Below are positions 35,475 to 42,982 of a DNA stretch of 64,000 nucleotides, in pieces. The position numbers and the translations under genes were made by a program. The stretch is from Herbidospora mongoliensis (GTDB taxonomy: Bacteria; Actinomycetota; Actinomycetes; Streptosporangiales; Streptosporangiaceae): contig NZ_BBXD01000022.1 in the NCBI RefSeq assembly GCF_001570545.1, forward strand, positions 244,663 through 308,662. Reading direction: 5' to 3'. Each line of letters opens with the position of its first letter. Position 1 is the stretch's first letter. The notes beneath the pieces were generated by a model. The model was not told the origin of the DNA and ran no database searches. It saw only the letters and a list, made by a program, of their open reading frames with translations.

Positions 35475-36871
35475 TGGATCCGCGACGCGCGCTCGCCGAC
35501 GCCGAGCGCAAGCCCTACTGGCTCCACGAAGACCCGGCCGAGCCCGAGACCCTGCCCCGTCTGTTCGGCCACACCACCGCTGACCTGGCCATCGTCGGAG
35601 GCGGTTTCTCCGGTCTGTGGACCGCCCTGCTGGCCAAGGAGCGCGACCCCAGACGCGACGTCGTCCTCCTCGAAGGACAGACGGTCGGCTGGGCCGCGAC
35701 CGGCCGCAACGGCGGTTTCTGTCACGCGAGCCTGACCCACGGCCTGGGCAACGGGCTGGAGCGGTGGCCGTACGAGATCGCCGACCTGCACCGCATGGGC
35801 ATCGAGAACTTCAACGAGATCGAAGAGACGATCAAGCGCTACGGCATCGACTGCTCCTTCGAGCGGACCGGCGAGATGAACGTCGCCACCGAGCCGTGGC
35901 AGGTCGAGGAGATGCACGAGGTCCACACGATCGGCCGTGAGCTCGGCATGGACATCCAGTATCTCGACCAGGACGAGGTCAGGGCGGAGGTCAACTCCCC
36001 GACCTACATCGCCGGCGTCTGGGAACGCGGCGAGTGCGCCATGATCGACCCGGCCCGGCTCGCCTGGGGACTGCGTCAGGTGTGCCTGAAGCTCGGGGTC
36101 CGCATGTTCGAGCACTCCCCGGTCCGCGAGATCTCCACGCTCGGCCCGTCGTTGCAGCTCAAGTCGGTGTACGGAACCGTCCGCGCCCGCCGGGTCGCCC
36201 TGGGCACCGGGGTCTACTCCCCGCTGCTGCGCCGGTTGAAGTACTACGTCGTCCCCGTCTACGACTACGCCCTGATGACCGAGCCGCTGAGCCAGGACCA
36301 GCTCGACTCGATCGGCTGGAAGAACCGGCAGGGGATGGGCGACTCGGCGAACCAGTTCCACTACTACCGGCTGACCGACGACAACAGCATCCTGTGGGGC
36401 GGCTACGACGCGGTCTACTACAACGGCGGGCAGGTCCGCCAGAACTACGACCAGCGCGACACCACCTTCAACACCCTGGCCGAGCACTTCTACGAGACCT
36501 TCCCCCAGCTGGAGGACGTGCGGTTCTCCCACAAGTGGGGCGGGGTCATCGACACGTGCAGCCGGTTCTCGGCGTTCTTCGGGACCGCGTACGGCACCCG
36601 CCTGTCCTACGCCGTCGGCTACACGGGCCTCGGCGTGGCGGCGACGAGGTTCGGCGCCAACGTCATGCTCGACCTCCTGGACGGACGTGACACCGAACGT
36701 ACGAGACTCCACATGGTGCGCCAGAAGCCGGTGCCGTTCCCGCCCGAGCCCGTGCGGTCGGGGGTGATCCAGCTGACCCGTTGGTCGCTGGCCCAGGCCG
36801 ACGCCAACGGTGGCCGGCGCAACGCGTGGCTGCGCACTCTCGACCGGTTCGGGCTGGGATTCGACTCGTGA
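35474..36871 (+). CDS. FAD-dependent amine oxidase (gamma-glutamylputrescine oxidase-like)
   Basis: 465-aa DAO-fold flavoenzyme. FAD-binding AIVGGGFSGLWTALLA (residues ~39-54), then LLEGQTVGWAATGRNGGFCH, the motif where PuuB-type and sarcosine oxidase-like enzymes contact the flavin. C-terminal YAVGYTGLGVAATRFGA. In polyamine loci such enzymes oxidise (gamma-glutamyl)putrescine to the aldehyde used by the dehydrogenase found upstream. No gamma-glutamylputrescine synthetase is seen here, so free putrescine or another amine is also possible. Confidence 0.85.
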   Translation: MDPRRALADAERKPYWLHEDPAEPETLPRLFGHTTADLAIVGGGFSGLWTALLAKERDPRRDVVLLEGQTVGWAATGRNGGFCHASLTHGLGNGLERWPYEIADLHRMGIENFNEIEETIKRYGIDCSFERTGEMNVATEPWQVEEMHEVHTIGRELGMDIQYLDQDEVRAEVNSPTYIAGVWERGECAMIDPARLAWGLRQVCLKLGVRMFEHSPVREISTLGPSLQLKSVYGTVRARRVALGTGVYSPLLRRLKYYVVPVYDYALMTEPLSQDQLDSIGWKNRQGMGDSANQFHYYRLTDDNSILWGGYDAVYYNGGQVRQNYDQRDTTFNTLAEHFYETFPQLEDVRFSHKWGGVIDTCSRFSAFFGTAYGTRLSYAVGYTGLGVAATRFGANVMLDLLDGRDTERTRLHMVRQKPVPFPPEPVRSGVIQLTRWSLAQADANGGRRNAWLRTLDRFGLGFDS

Positions 36872-36895
36872 GATCTTGTCGTCAACACTGAGGGA

Positions 36896-37792
36896 ATGAG
36901 AGTCGAGTTCACCGCAGGCACCCTCCGGCTCGTCGGCGAGCTGAGGGTGCCCACGGGCCCGGGGCCCCACCCGGCGCTCGTCTTCACCGGTCCCTTCACC
37001 GGCGTCAAAGAGCAGGTCACCGGCCTGTACGCCGAGCGTTTCACCGACCTCGGCTACGTCACGCTGGCCTTCGACCACCGCAATTGGGGTGAGTCCGACG
37101 GCCAGCCCCGCCGCCATGAGGACCCGCAGGGGAAGCTCGAAGACCTGCGCGCCGCGGTGAGTTACCTGCGCGCCCGTCCCGAGGTCAGGTCCGACGCGAT
37201 CGGCGCGGTCGGCATCTGCCTCGGCGGCGGCTACGCGCTGAAGTTCGCCGCCTTCGACCCCCGGGTGCGGCTGTTCGTGGGGATCGCGGGGGGCTACAAC
37301 AGCCCCTACACGATGAGGTCGGGCGACTGGTGGCCCGGCGCTCTCAAGGCCTTCACCGAGGTGCTGGAGAAGCAGGACCAGGGGGCGCGGCCGGAATACA
37401 TACCGGCGGTGGGAGGCCCTGACGCCGCGATGGGCGGCGACGAGCCCTTCCAGTACTACGGAACCGAACGCGGCGAGGCGTCCGGCTGGGTGAACGAGGT
37501 GACCCGGGCGTCGATGCGCGAGCTGATCACGATGGACAACATGATGGGCGCCGACTTCCTGTCCCCGAAAGCGGCCCTACTGGTGCACGGAGTGGTCGAC
37601 GCCTACTGCGCGCCCGAGGGCGCCCACGAGGTGCACGCCCGGCTGTCGGAGCCGAAGAAACTGGTCTGGCTCGACGCCAAACTGCACATCGATCTGTACG
37701 ACGCCGAGCCCTACGTCACCCAGGCGGTGGACGCCGTGGGTGAGTTCCTCAGCGTCCACCTGCCAGCCACCGCACGGGGTTCACACGGGTGA
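36896..37792 (+). CDS. Alpha/beta hydrolase with cysteine nucleophile (dienelactone hydrolase-like)
   Basis: 298-aa cytoplasmic hydrolase. The nucleophile elbow GICLGGGYA has Cys in place of Ser, as in dienelactone hydrolases. Probable acid Asp in VVDAYCAPEG and base His in KLHIDLYD. N-terminal beta strands FTAGTLRLVGELRVPTG and FDHRNWGESDG (oxyanion region). It starts 24 bases after the amine oxidase and may be cotranscribed, but its substrate is not evident. Its 3' end overlaps the convergent next gene by 44 bases. Confidence 0.8.
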   Translation: MRVEFTAGTLRLVGELRVPTGPGPHPALVFTGPFTGVKEQVTGLYAERFTDLGYVTLAFDHRNWGESDGQPRRHEDPQGKLEDLRAAVSYLRARPEVRSDAIGAVGICLGGGYALKFAAFDPRVRLFVGIAGGYNSPYTMRSGDWWPGALKAFTEVLEKQDQGARPEYIPAVGGPDAAMGGDEPFQYYGTERGEASGWVNEVTRASMRELITMDNMMGADFLSPKAALLVHGVVDAYCAPEGAHEVHARLSEPKKLVWLDAKLHIDLYDAEPYVTQAVDAVGEFLSVHLPATARGSHG

Positions 37793-38585
37793 CCAGGTCG
37801 GGCACGCCCTCGACGTCGAACAGCTTCGCGTACCCCTCACCGCCGTAGGGGGCGAGGTCGCCGCGACGGGTGATGCCCGCGCTGAACAGCACGCGTTCGC
37901 CGTGCCCGGCGTCGAGCAGCGTGAACACGTCGTCGGGGCAGGTGACCGTGACGTAGGCGCCGGTCTCGCAGATCTTGCGCTGGGCCAGCGGGTCGGCGGT
38001 CCTGACGTTGACCCGCTTCGGCGGCACCTTGTGGTGCAGCAGCGTCTCCAGCAGGGCCAGCCCGCTGGTCGCGATGGGCAGGTCGGTCCGCAGCGAGGCG
38101 CGGGCGGCGGCGATCGTCGCGCGCTCCTCCGCCGGGGTCGGGGTCTCGTCGTAGGAGGCGGTGACGATGAGCCCCGGGCGTGCGGAGGTGCCGTCGAGGC
38201 CGACCCCGATCTCCCTGAGCAGGTCACCGGTCAGGTCGTCGACGCCGGCGGGCTTGATGAGCTCACCGGCGAACGGTTCCGACCCGAACCCGGTCGCCGC
38301 GACGACCGCGACCCGGCTGCCCGCCGCCATGCGGGTGAGCGCGGTGGTGTCGCGGCCCATGCCGAGGCCGGTGTGGTCGACCACGATGGACAGGCCGAAC
38401 GTCTTGTTGAGGCGGGTCAGTTCGGCGGTGACGTGGCCCTCTTCGTCCAGAAAGCGTTCCGGATCGGACTCGACCTTGACACCCCAGCGGGTGTCGGCCC
38501 GGAGGGTCTCCCAGGGGAGCACGGGACCTTCGACGGAACTGACCGGGACGGTCCCGGCGACGGTCTGGATTCGAGCCTCGAACAT
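37749..38585 (-). CDS. Phosphotriesterase-family homologue without metal ligands
   Basis: 278 aa, aligning with the phosphotriesterase (PTE) family through IQTVAGTVPVSSVEGPVLPW at the N-terminus, LAPYGGEGYAKLF and NPVRWLAG at the end. The N-terminal HxH box, the bridging Lys, both later His and the final Asp of the binuclear metal site are all absent at the matching places. It is probably a non-hydrolytic relative. Its 3' end overlaps the hydrolase gene tail-to-tail. Confidence 0.65.
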   Translation of the reverse strand: MFEARIQTVAGTVPVSSVEGPVLPWETLRADTRWGVKVESDPERFLDEEGHVTAELTRLNKTFGLSIVVDHTGLGMGRDTTALTRMAAGSRVAVVAATGFGSEPFAGELIKPAGVDDLTGDLLREIGVGLDGTSARPGLIVTASYDETPTPAEERATIAAARASLRTDLPIATSGLALLETLLHHKVPPKRVNVRTADPLAQRKICETGAYVTVTCPDDVFTLLDAGHGERVLFSAGITRRGDLAPYGGEGYAKLFDVEGVPDLVTRVNPVRWLAGGR

Positions 38586-39082
38586 GACCGGACATTAGCC
38601 GATTTTGAGGCGTGATCAGGTCATTCTTGGGATTCCTTTACCCCGGAGTGTGCGTGCTTGTCGGCTCGGCGGACGCGCAGGCCAGGTACGCGGGGTCCTT
38701 CACGACGGTGATCTCATCCAGGAGCTGGGCCGCGGCCGGGACGGCGGGCGGCACGCTGCCGTCGGGGACCCAGCAGGGTCGCATGGAGTACCGACACCGG
38801 CGCGCTGCGGTCGGATCACTCTCAGTGAACATGAGTAGTCCATGCCACCAGAGTCGCCGTGGGGACGGCGGGCAGTCCCAAATCCCATTTCAGGTTGTTA
38901 CTTTCGAGTGATTCCCGAGGTAGCGAATTTCGGGTTGGTCAATTTGTGCTTTATATTCCAAGTCGAAATTGTATGATGGATCGAACTGGCTGCTCAGAGG
39001 TATCTTTGGCTGTTGTCTCACATTCCTCGGGTCACACAGACTCTGGTTGGTGACCCCGTTCGGTCAGTAGTAGGGGGATTTC
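38586..39082. other. Gene-poor junction left of the low-GC island
   Basis: Contains the broken paralogue end (38638-38832) and then ~190 bases of lower GC leading into the island gene. A -10-like TATGAT lies at 38972-38977, but no matching -35 is clear. No other gene is seen. Confidence 0.6.
38638..38832 (-). pseudogene. Truncated C-terminal copy of the 41613-42251 membrane-protein family
   Basis: The leftward frame reads WVPDGSVPPAVPAAAQLLDE followed by ITVVKDPAYLACASAE, matching WVPDGSTPPTIPAEAQLLDE and IAVIKDPEKLAC at the end of the gene at 41613-42251. At DNA level 38681-38774 and 41620-41713 align without gaps over 94 bases, 74 identical by hand count. The N-terminal parts and membrane helices of the family are missing, so this is a remnant of a tandem paralogue. 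Confidence 0.75.
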
Positions 39083-39481
39083 ATGACTGAGCAGGCAGAA
39101 ATGATCGCGATTGTTGGAGCGGCGGCCGCCGCATTGGTTGCGGAAATGGCAAAGGATAGCTGGGGATCCATTCGAGAGATTGCTGTTCGCTTGTTCGGGC
39201 GCGGAGGTGCAGTAGAAGAGCAGCGGCAGCTTGAGCGCTTGGATTCAGACCGCAATAATTTGGAGACGCTCAGTGAAGATGAAATCAGGGAACGCTGGCG
39301 CAGGAGATTCATAACTCTTCTAGAAGACCATCCGGAGGCACTCGCCGATCTGAAACTATTGTCTACGTATCAACTCGAGAGACCCGCTGCTTCGACCAAT
39401 CAAAGTGCGTCCCATAATAGTGGACCAGTCATCCAGATCGGCAGAGATAACAGTGGTGACCTCAGCGCCGGTGGTAGGTAG
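39083..39481 (+). CDS. Small helical protein with C-terminal RHIM-like (amyloid-signalling) motif; candidate effector
   Basis: 132 aa. A hydrophobic N-terminal helix (residues ~6-23, IAIVGAAAAALVAEMAK) is followed by charged helices (RQLERLDSDRNNLETLSEDE, then RERWRRRFITLLEDHPEAL). A flexible Ser/Asn-rich linker leads to residues ~113-131, SGPVIQIGRDNSGDLSAGG. PVIQIGRDN matches the RHIM core ([VI]Q[VI]G..N), and the same pattern opens the next protein. The layout equals that of Bell-type bacterial cell-death effectors (hydrophobic helical domain plus C-terminal amyloid motif). Domain assignment is inferred. The next gene starts two bases after the stop codon. Good AGGGGG ribosome site. Confidence 0.7.
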   Translation: MTEQAEMIAIVGAAAAALVAEMAKDSWGSIREIAVRLFGRGGAVEEQRQLERLDSDRNNLETLSEDEIRERWRRRFITLLEDHPEALADLKLLSTYQLERPAASTNQSASHNSGPVIQIGRDNSGDLSAGGR

Positions 39482-39482
39482 C

Positions 39483-41570
39483 ATGACGGAAGAACCATAC
39501 GAAATTTATGGCGCAGTGCAGTCGGTGATGAATAGTCGCGCTCCTGTCGTACAGGTTGCCGGCAATAATACCGCGCCCATTAATATTCTTCGACGCCCAA
39601 AGCTCCGGACCGTGAGGATAATTGAAGGCGATCGCAACGCGGCGAGATTTCCGCTGTGGGTTGAAACGAACAGTGCGATTCGTGCAGCCGAGATCATGCG
39701 CCAAAGCGGGCTAGCGGTCATCCAGGGGCCATCCGGCACGGGAAAGCGGACATCGGGTATCCATGGCTTGGAGGTCGGGCTAGGACCTTCTTCTTGCGAG
39801 AAGCTATTTGAGATTGCCGCTGACTGGGACGAAGAGGAGGCACCTGATCAGGATATTCTGCCGGATCCTGTACCAGGATATGGATATCTGATTGACATAA
39901 CTTCTCGCCCTGTAAAAAAAACTGCTGCGGATTGCCTCACATCTTGGGCTGATGAGCTTCGTCAGGTCGGTGCTGGCGTGATCATCACCGGAACAAGAAC
40001 GGATTGGTCGGGCGATTCGCGCTACTGTGTGATGGCGGAATCTCCCGATGTAATTGAGGTGGCACGAAGGCATCTAGTCGCCGAAAACGATGGAGAGGGA
40101 CATGCCAGGTGGCTCTGGCCGTCCGATGAAGATGGCCACGGCATTGATATATTTGCGAATCTGATCACTCCGAGAATGAGCCCCGCCGATGCTGTTGACG
40201 CAGTGATGCGCTTTAGGCGTATCGAGCTCAGTCGGATCAATGACGCCTACGAGCTCTACAGCAACCTCGCCGACCAACAGGTCCGCGAGCAAGGATTCTC
40301 CAGGCTGAATGAGATCAGAGATGAGGTATTGCAGTGGCCTGATTTCCTCGAGCAAAAACTTACTGGAGCGGGGGTCCGTGGCAGGGACCGGCTCATGCTC
40401 CTTTCGGCGGCATTCCTTGAGAATGAGCCGGTCGAGCTGTGTCTGAGAGCCGCAGCCGAGTTTTACAAGAATGATTCTATTAACCCACGCCGTTTTCGGG
40501 AAGGGAAGAGTCCGCGGCGTCGGATGGAGGACATGGGCGTCACGATTTCAGAAGTCGACACCGTGACCTTTGCGGCAAAGCCGGGATTGGCAGCCTCTGT
40601 CATTAGGATGGATTGGCATCACTGGCCAGACGAACGTGTGGCAACGGTTGACTGGATCAATCGGATCTCTGCGCGCAATGGGGTTGCATCTGGATGTTTG
40701 CAGGGCATCGGTCGTAGGCTTCTAGAAATCTCGAAGAAACCGGCAGACTCGCCATTCTTTGAAGTTCTCTCCGCCTGGATCGGGGCTTGTAGCGAAACGG
40801 ACGATCGCATACCTGTGATTGCAGATCTAGTGAACAAGGCGGCAGAAGTCGAGGAACTTCGCAGGGAAGTCCATAGGCTTTTGCTCGTCTGGGCGAAAGG
40901 GGACAGCGTTCCGCATCGTTTGGTGGCCGCAAGAGTTTGCAATCTTCGCTATGGCATTCGATGGCCACGAATCGGTCTTGTGAGAATTCGCCATCTGCTT
41001 TCTCGGGATGACGCGGCAGCGAGCGTGGCTGCCAAGGCGATGATCACCTATGCTCTGATCAGCGATGAGAATAAAACGCGGGTGATTTCAACTGTTAGGT
41101 CGTGGTTGGAGAAACACCCCACGCAGGCCTCAACTAGCCGGGCATTCCTTTCCTTGGTCCATTCGGCGGAGCCGCCTGGTGTCATCGACTCTCTGTTGAG
41201 ATTGGTCTCTGGAGACGTCAAGATCCATGATTTCCTGGTATCGGGATGGGCCACCGCCTTGTCTCAACCCGAGGTGCATCGTCAGGCATATACCACACTT
41301 CGGACTTGGGCAAGTGGCGTTCAGGCTGGATGGCTTGACCGGGACGTGACATACGGCTTGCTATCCGAGATTCGAGACGCCCATACTCCGATCGACGCGC
41401 TGTCGCATTTCCTCTATGGAATGCCGGAAGAAGATGATCAAGCGCTGATCAATGCCCGGGTAGCCCTGGCGAATCTTCCGGTCTGTGATCACGGTCATCG
41501 TGCTTACGTGAGACCGCCGTTGTCTCATGATATGTCCGGAGACCTTCATGCTAATAAGATAGAAGAATAG
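39483..41570 (+). CDS. STAND/NLR-like P-loop protein with N-terminal RHIM-like motif; candidate sensor
   Basis: 695 aa. Residues ~20-32 (APVVQVAGNNTAPI) repeat the motif at the end of the preceding protein. The NTPase domain (~65-300) has P-loop GPSGTGKRT at 82-90 (GKRT instead of GKST/GKTT), a Walker B-like YGYLIDI (134-140) and a sensor-like GVIITGTRTDW. The remaining ~400 residues are helical and may form repeats (VAARVCNLRYGIRWPRIG, AAKAMITYALISDENKTRV), a likely ligand-sensing scaffold. No nuclease, protease, TIR or membrane domain is seen, so the partner is the presumed effector. Similar GKRT ATPases are widespread but uncharacterised in actinomycetes. GC is visibly low (26 of 60 bases in 39841-39900). 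Confidence 0.7.
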   Translation: MTEEPYEIYGAVQSVMNSRAPVVQVAGNNTAPINILRRPKLRTVRIIEGDRNAARFPLWVETNSAIRAAEIMRQSGLAVIQGPSGTGKRTSGIHGLEVGLGPSSCEKLFEIAADWDEEEAPDQDILPDPVPGYGYLIDITSRPVKKTAADCLTSWADELRQVGAGVIITGTRTDWSGDSRYCVMAESPDVIEVARRHLVAENDGEGHARWLWPSDEDGHGIDIFANLITPRMSPADAVDAVMRFRRIELSRINDAYELYSNLADQQVREQGFSRLNEIRDEVLQWPDFLEQKLTGAGVRGRDRLMLLSAAFLENEPVELCLRAAAEFYKNDSINPRRFREGKSPRRRMEDMGVTISEVDTVTFAAKPGLAASVIRMDWHHWPDERVATVDWINRISARNGVASGCLQGIGRRLLEISKKPADSPFFEVLSAWIGACSETDDRIPVIADLVNKAAEVEELRREVHRLLLVWAKGDSVPHRLVAARVCNLRYGIRWPRIGLVRIRHLLSRDDAAASVAAKAMITYALISDENKTRVISTVRSWLEKHPTQASTSRAFLSLVHSAEPPGVIDSLLRLVSGDVKIHDFLVSGWATALSQPEVHRQAYTTLRTWASGVQAGWLDRDVTYGLLSEIRDAHTPIDALSHFLYGMPEEDDQALINARVALANLPVCDHGHRAYVRPPLSHDMSGDLHANKIEE

Positions 41571-41612
41571 GTGGGACCTTAGAGGTGAACACTGCTCTTG
41601 CTGAGCCGACAC

Positions 41613-42251
41613 TCAGCATGCCAGCTTTTCAGGGTCCTTAATGACGGCGATCTCGTCTAGGAGTTGGGCCTCGGCCGGTATGGTCGGCGGCGTGCTGCCG
41701 TCGGGCACCCAGTAGACCCGGATGTCGTATTCATGGTCGGCATCGCGAGGGTCCTCGGTTCCGATGTGTACCGGCGCCTGCCAGCGTCCCTCTTCGGCCA
41801 GTTGATGACGGAGCACCTCCTGTACGGAGGTGGAGACTTCGTCCGATCCGCCGACGATCAGCCACAGCTTTCCGGCGTCGGGCGGAATGGCAGTGAGGCT
41901 GACAGTCGAACACGTCGGGGTGAACCGGCCGTCGACTGGGTGGGTGATGTGCACCATCCCGTAGTTGACCGCGAGCGGCGCCCGCGCGGCGGCGACCGGA
42001 GGTGCGACCCCGGCGTGGCGCAGCAGCGAGACGGCCAGTCCGGCGGTCATCAACGAGAATCCGGCGACGATGAAAGGCGTAAGTCGGGACTTGGTGGATT
42101 TGTTGGAAAGGCTGACCACTAAAAGGGTCAAAGCGGCGAATCCGGCGAACAGACTGACCGGTCCGAGGTATTTGTCGGACAAATCCGAATCCACGAATGG
42201 CCAGGTCACCGCCACCGCAACCCCTGTGACAGCGGCCGCAATACTCTTCAT
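41613..42251 (-). CDS. Membrane protein with extracytoplasmic beta-rich domain, unknown function
   Basis: 212 aa. About three hydrophobic helices in the first 85 residues (SIAAAVTGVAVAVTWPF, LFAGFAALTLLVVSL, IVAGFSLMTAGLAVSLL). The C-terminal domain (~95-212) has VHITHPVDGRF, GKLWLIVGGSDE, RWQAPVHIG and DHEYDIRVYWVPDG, a pattern seen in many actinobacterial proteins of unknown role, often fused to signalling or protease domains. The ATG is chosen because a terminator hairpin lies just upstream. A broken copy of its end lies at 38638-38832, on the other side of the island. Confidence 0.7.
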   Translation of the reverse strand: MKSIAAAVTGVAVAVTWPFVDSDLSDKYLGPVSLFAGFAALTLLVVSLSNKSTKSRLTPFIVAGFSLMTAGLAVSLLRHAGVAPPVAAARAPLAVNYGMVHITHPVDGRFTPTCSTVSLTAIPPDAGKLWLIVGGSDEVSTSVQEVLRHQLAEEGRWQAPVHIGTEDPRDADHEYDIRVYWVPDGSTPPTIPAEAQLLDEIAVIKDPEKLAC

Positions 42252-42300
42252 GACGGGAGTATGGGGGAACCGCCACAGATCATTTGAGTAAATCTGATTC

Positions 42301-42328
42301 ACCGCCCCTTTCATGAAAAAGGGGCGGT
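42301..42328 (-). terminator. Intrinsic terminator after the DUF998 gene
   Basis: Stem ACCGCCCCTT / AAGGGGCGGT with T/A-rich loop; it ends the leftward transcription that includes 42335-42970 and separates it from the next leftward gene. Confidence 0.7.
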
Positions 42329-42334
42329 GTATGT

Positions 42335-42970
42335 TCAGCCGTTCAGTGCGATTTCCGGCTGCTTCGCCGGGGTGAACGCGCGCAGGCCGACCTTGCCCAC
42401 ATTCGCCAGGGCGATCACCAGGAAGATCTCCAGGACGACCACGATCCGTTCCAGCAGCCCGAAGTAGGTCTCGCCGCCGATCAGCGCCGACACCGGCGAC
42501 GTCGGGTGGCTCAGCAGGTAGCACGCCAGGATGACCCCGCTCGCCCGCGCCAGCAGGCCCGCCGCCCCGAGCGGCCCCCGCCGCGTCAGGATCCAGCCGG
42601 CCACCGGCAGCGAGGTGAACACCGCCGCCGTCGACCAGCGGTGGATCTCACCGCTGAGCGACGTCACGGTGGTGGACACGTCGGTCGGGAAGACGGTGGC
42701 CAGCACCAGGCCCGCCGCCGCGATGATCAGGAGCACCCGGGTCGCGGCGGTGCGCGACGGGTCGAACCGGGTCAGGGTCCACGAGGTCGCGACGCAGCCG
42801 GCCGCCAGGGCCATCATGCCGAGGGCGAAGACGGTCTCGGTCATGGTGCTGGTGACGGCGTAGTCGCTCAGCAGGCCCGTCATCGGGTCGATGAGGTCGA
42901 AGAAGAAGAGGTGCAGGGCCAGCATCAGGAGCAGGGCCGTCGCCGGGCCGGCCGTGGCCAGCAGGATCAT
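42335..42970 (-). CDS. DUF998 family membrane protein
   Basis: 211-aa protein with six membrane spans. The first segments (LLATAGPATALLLMLALHL, PMTGLLSDYAV) and TRFDPSRTAATRVLL, VFPTDVSTTVTSLSGEIHRW fit DUF998, a family of unknown function in actinomycetes. It lies 12 bases after the glycosyltransferase stop, so likely in the same operon, and is followed by a terminator. Confidence 0.8.
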   Translation of the reverse strand: MILLATAGPATALLLMLALHLFFFDLIDPMTGLLSDYAVTSTMTETVFALGMMALAAGCVATSWTLTRFDPSRTAATRVLLIIAAAGLVLATVFPTDVSTTVTSLSGEIHRWSTAAVFTSLPVAGWILTRRGPLGAAGLLARASGVILACYLLSHPTSPVSALIGGETYFGLLERIVVVLEIFLVIALANVGKVGLRAFTPAKQPEIALNG

Positions 42971-42982
42971 GGTTCCCCCGGA

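Noticed and set aside
35180..37117. Leftward 645-codon open frame
   Set aside because: Antisense shadow of the amine oxidase and hydrolase; composition is Val/Asp/Gly-rich and resembles no family.
42252..42524. N-terminal extension of the membrane-protein frame ending at 41613
   Set aside because: It would be translated through the terminator hairpin at 42301-42328 and into the DUF998 gene, and its composition is unlike the rest.
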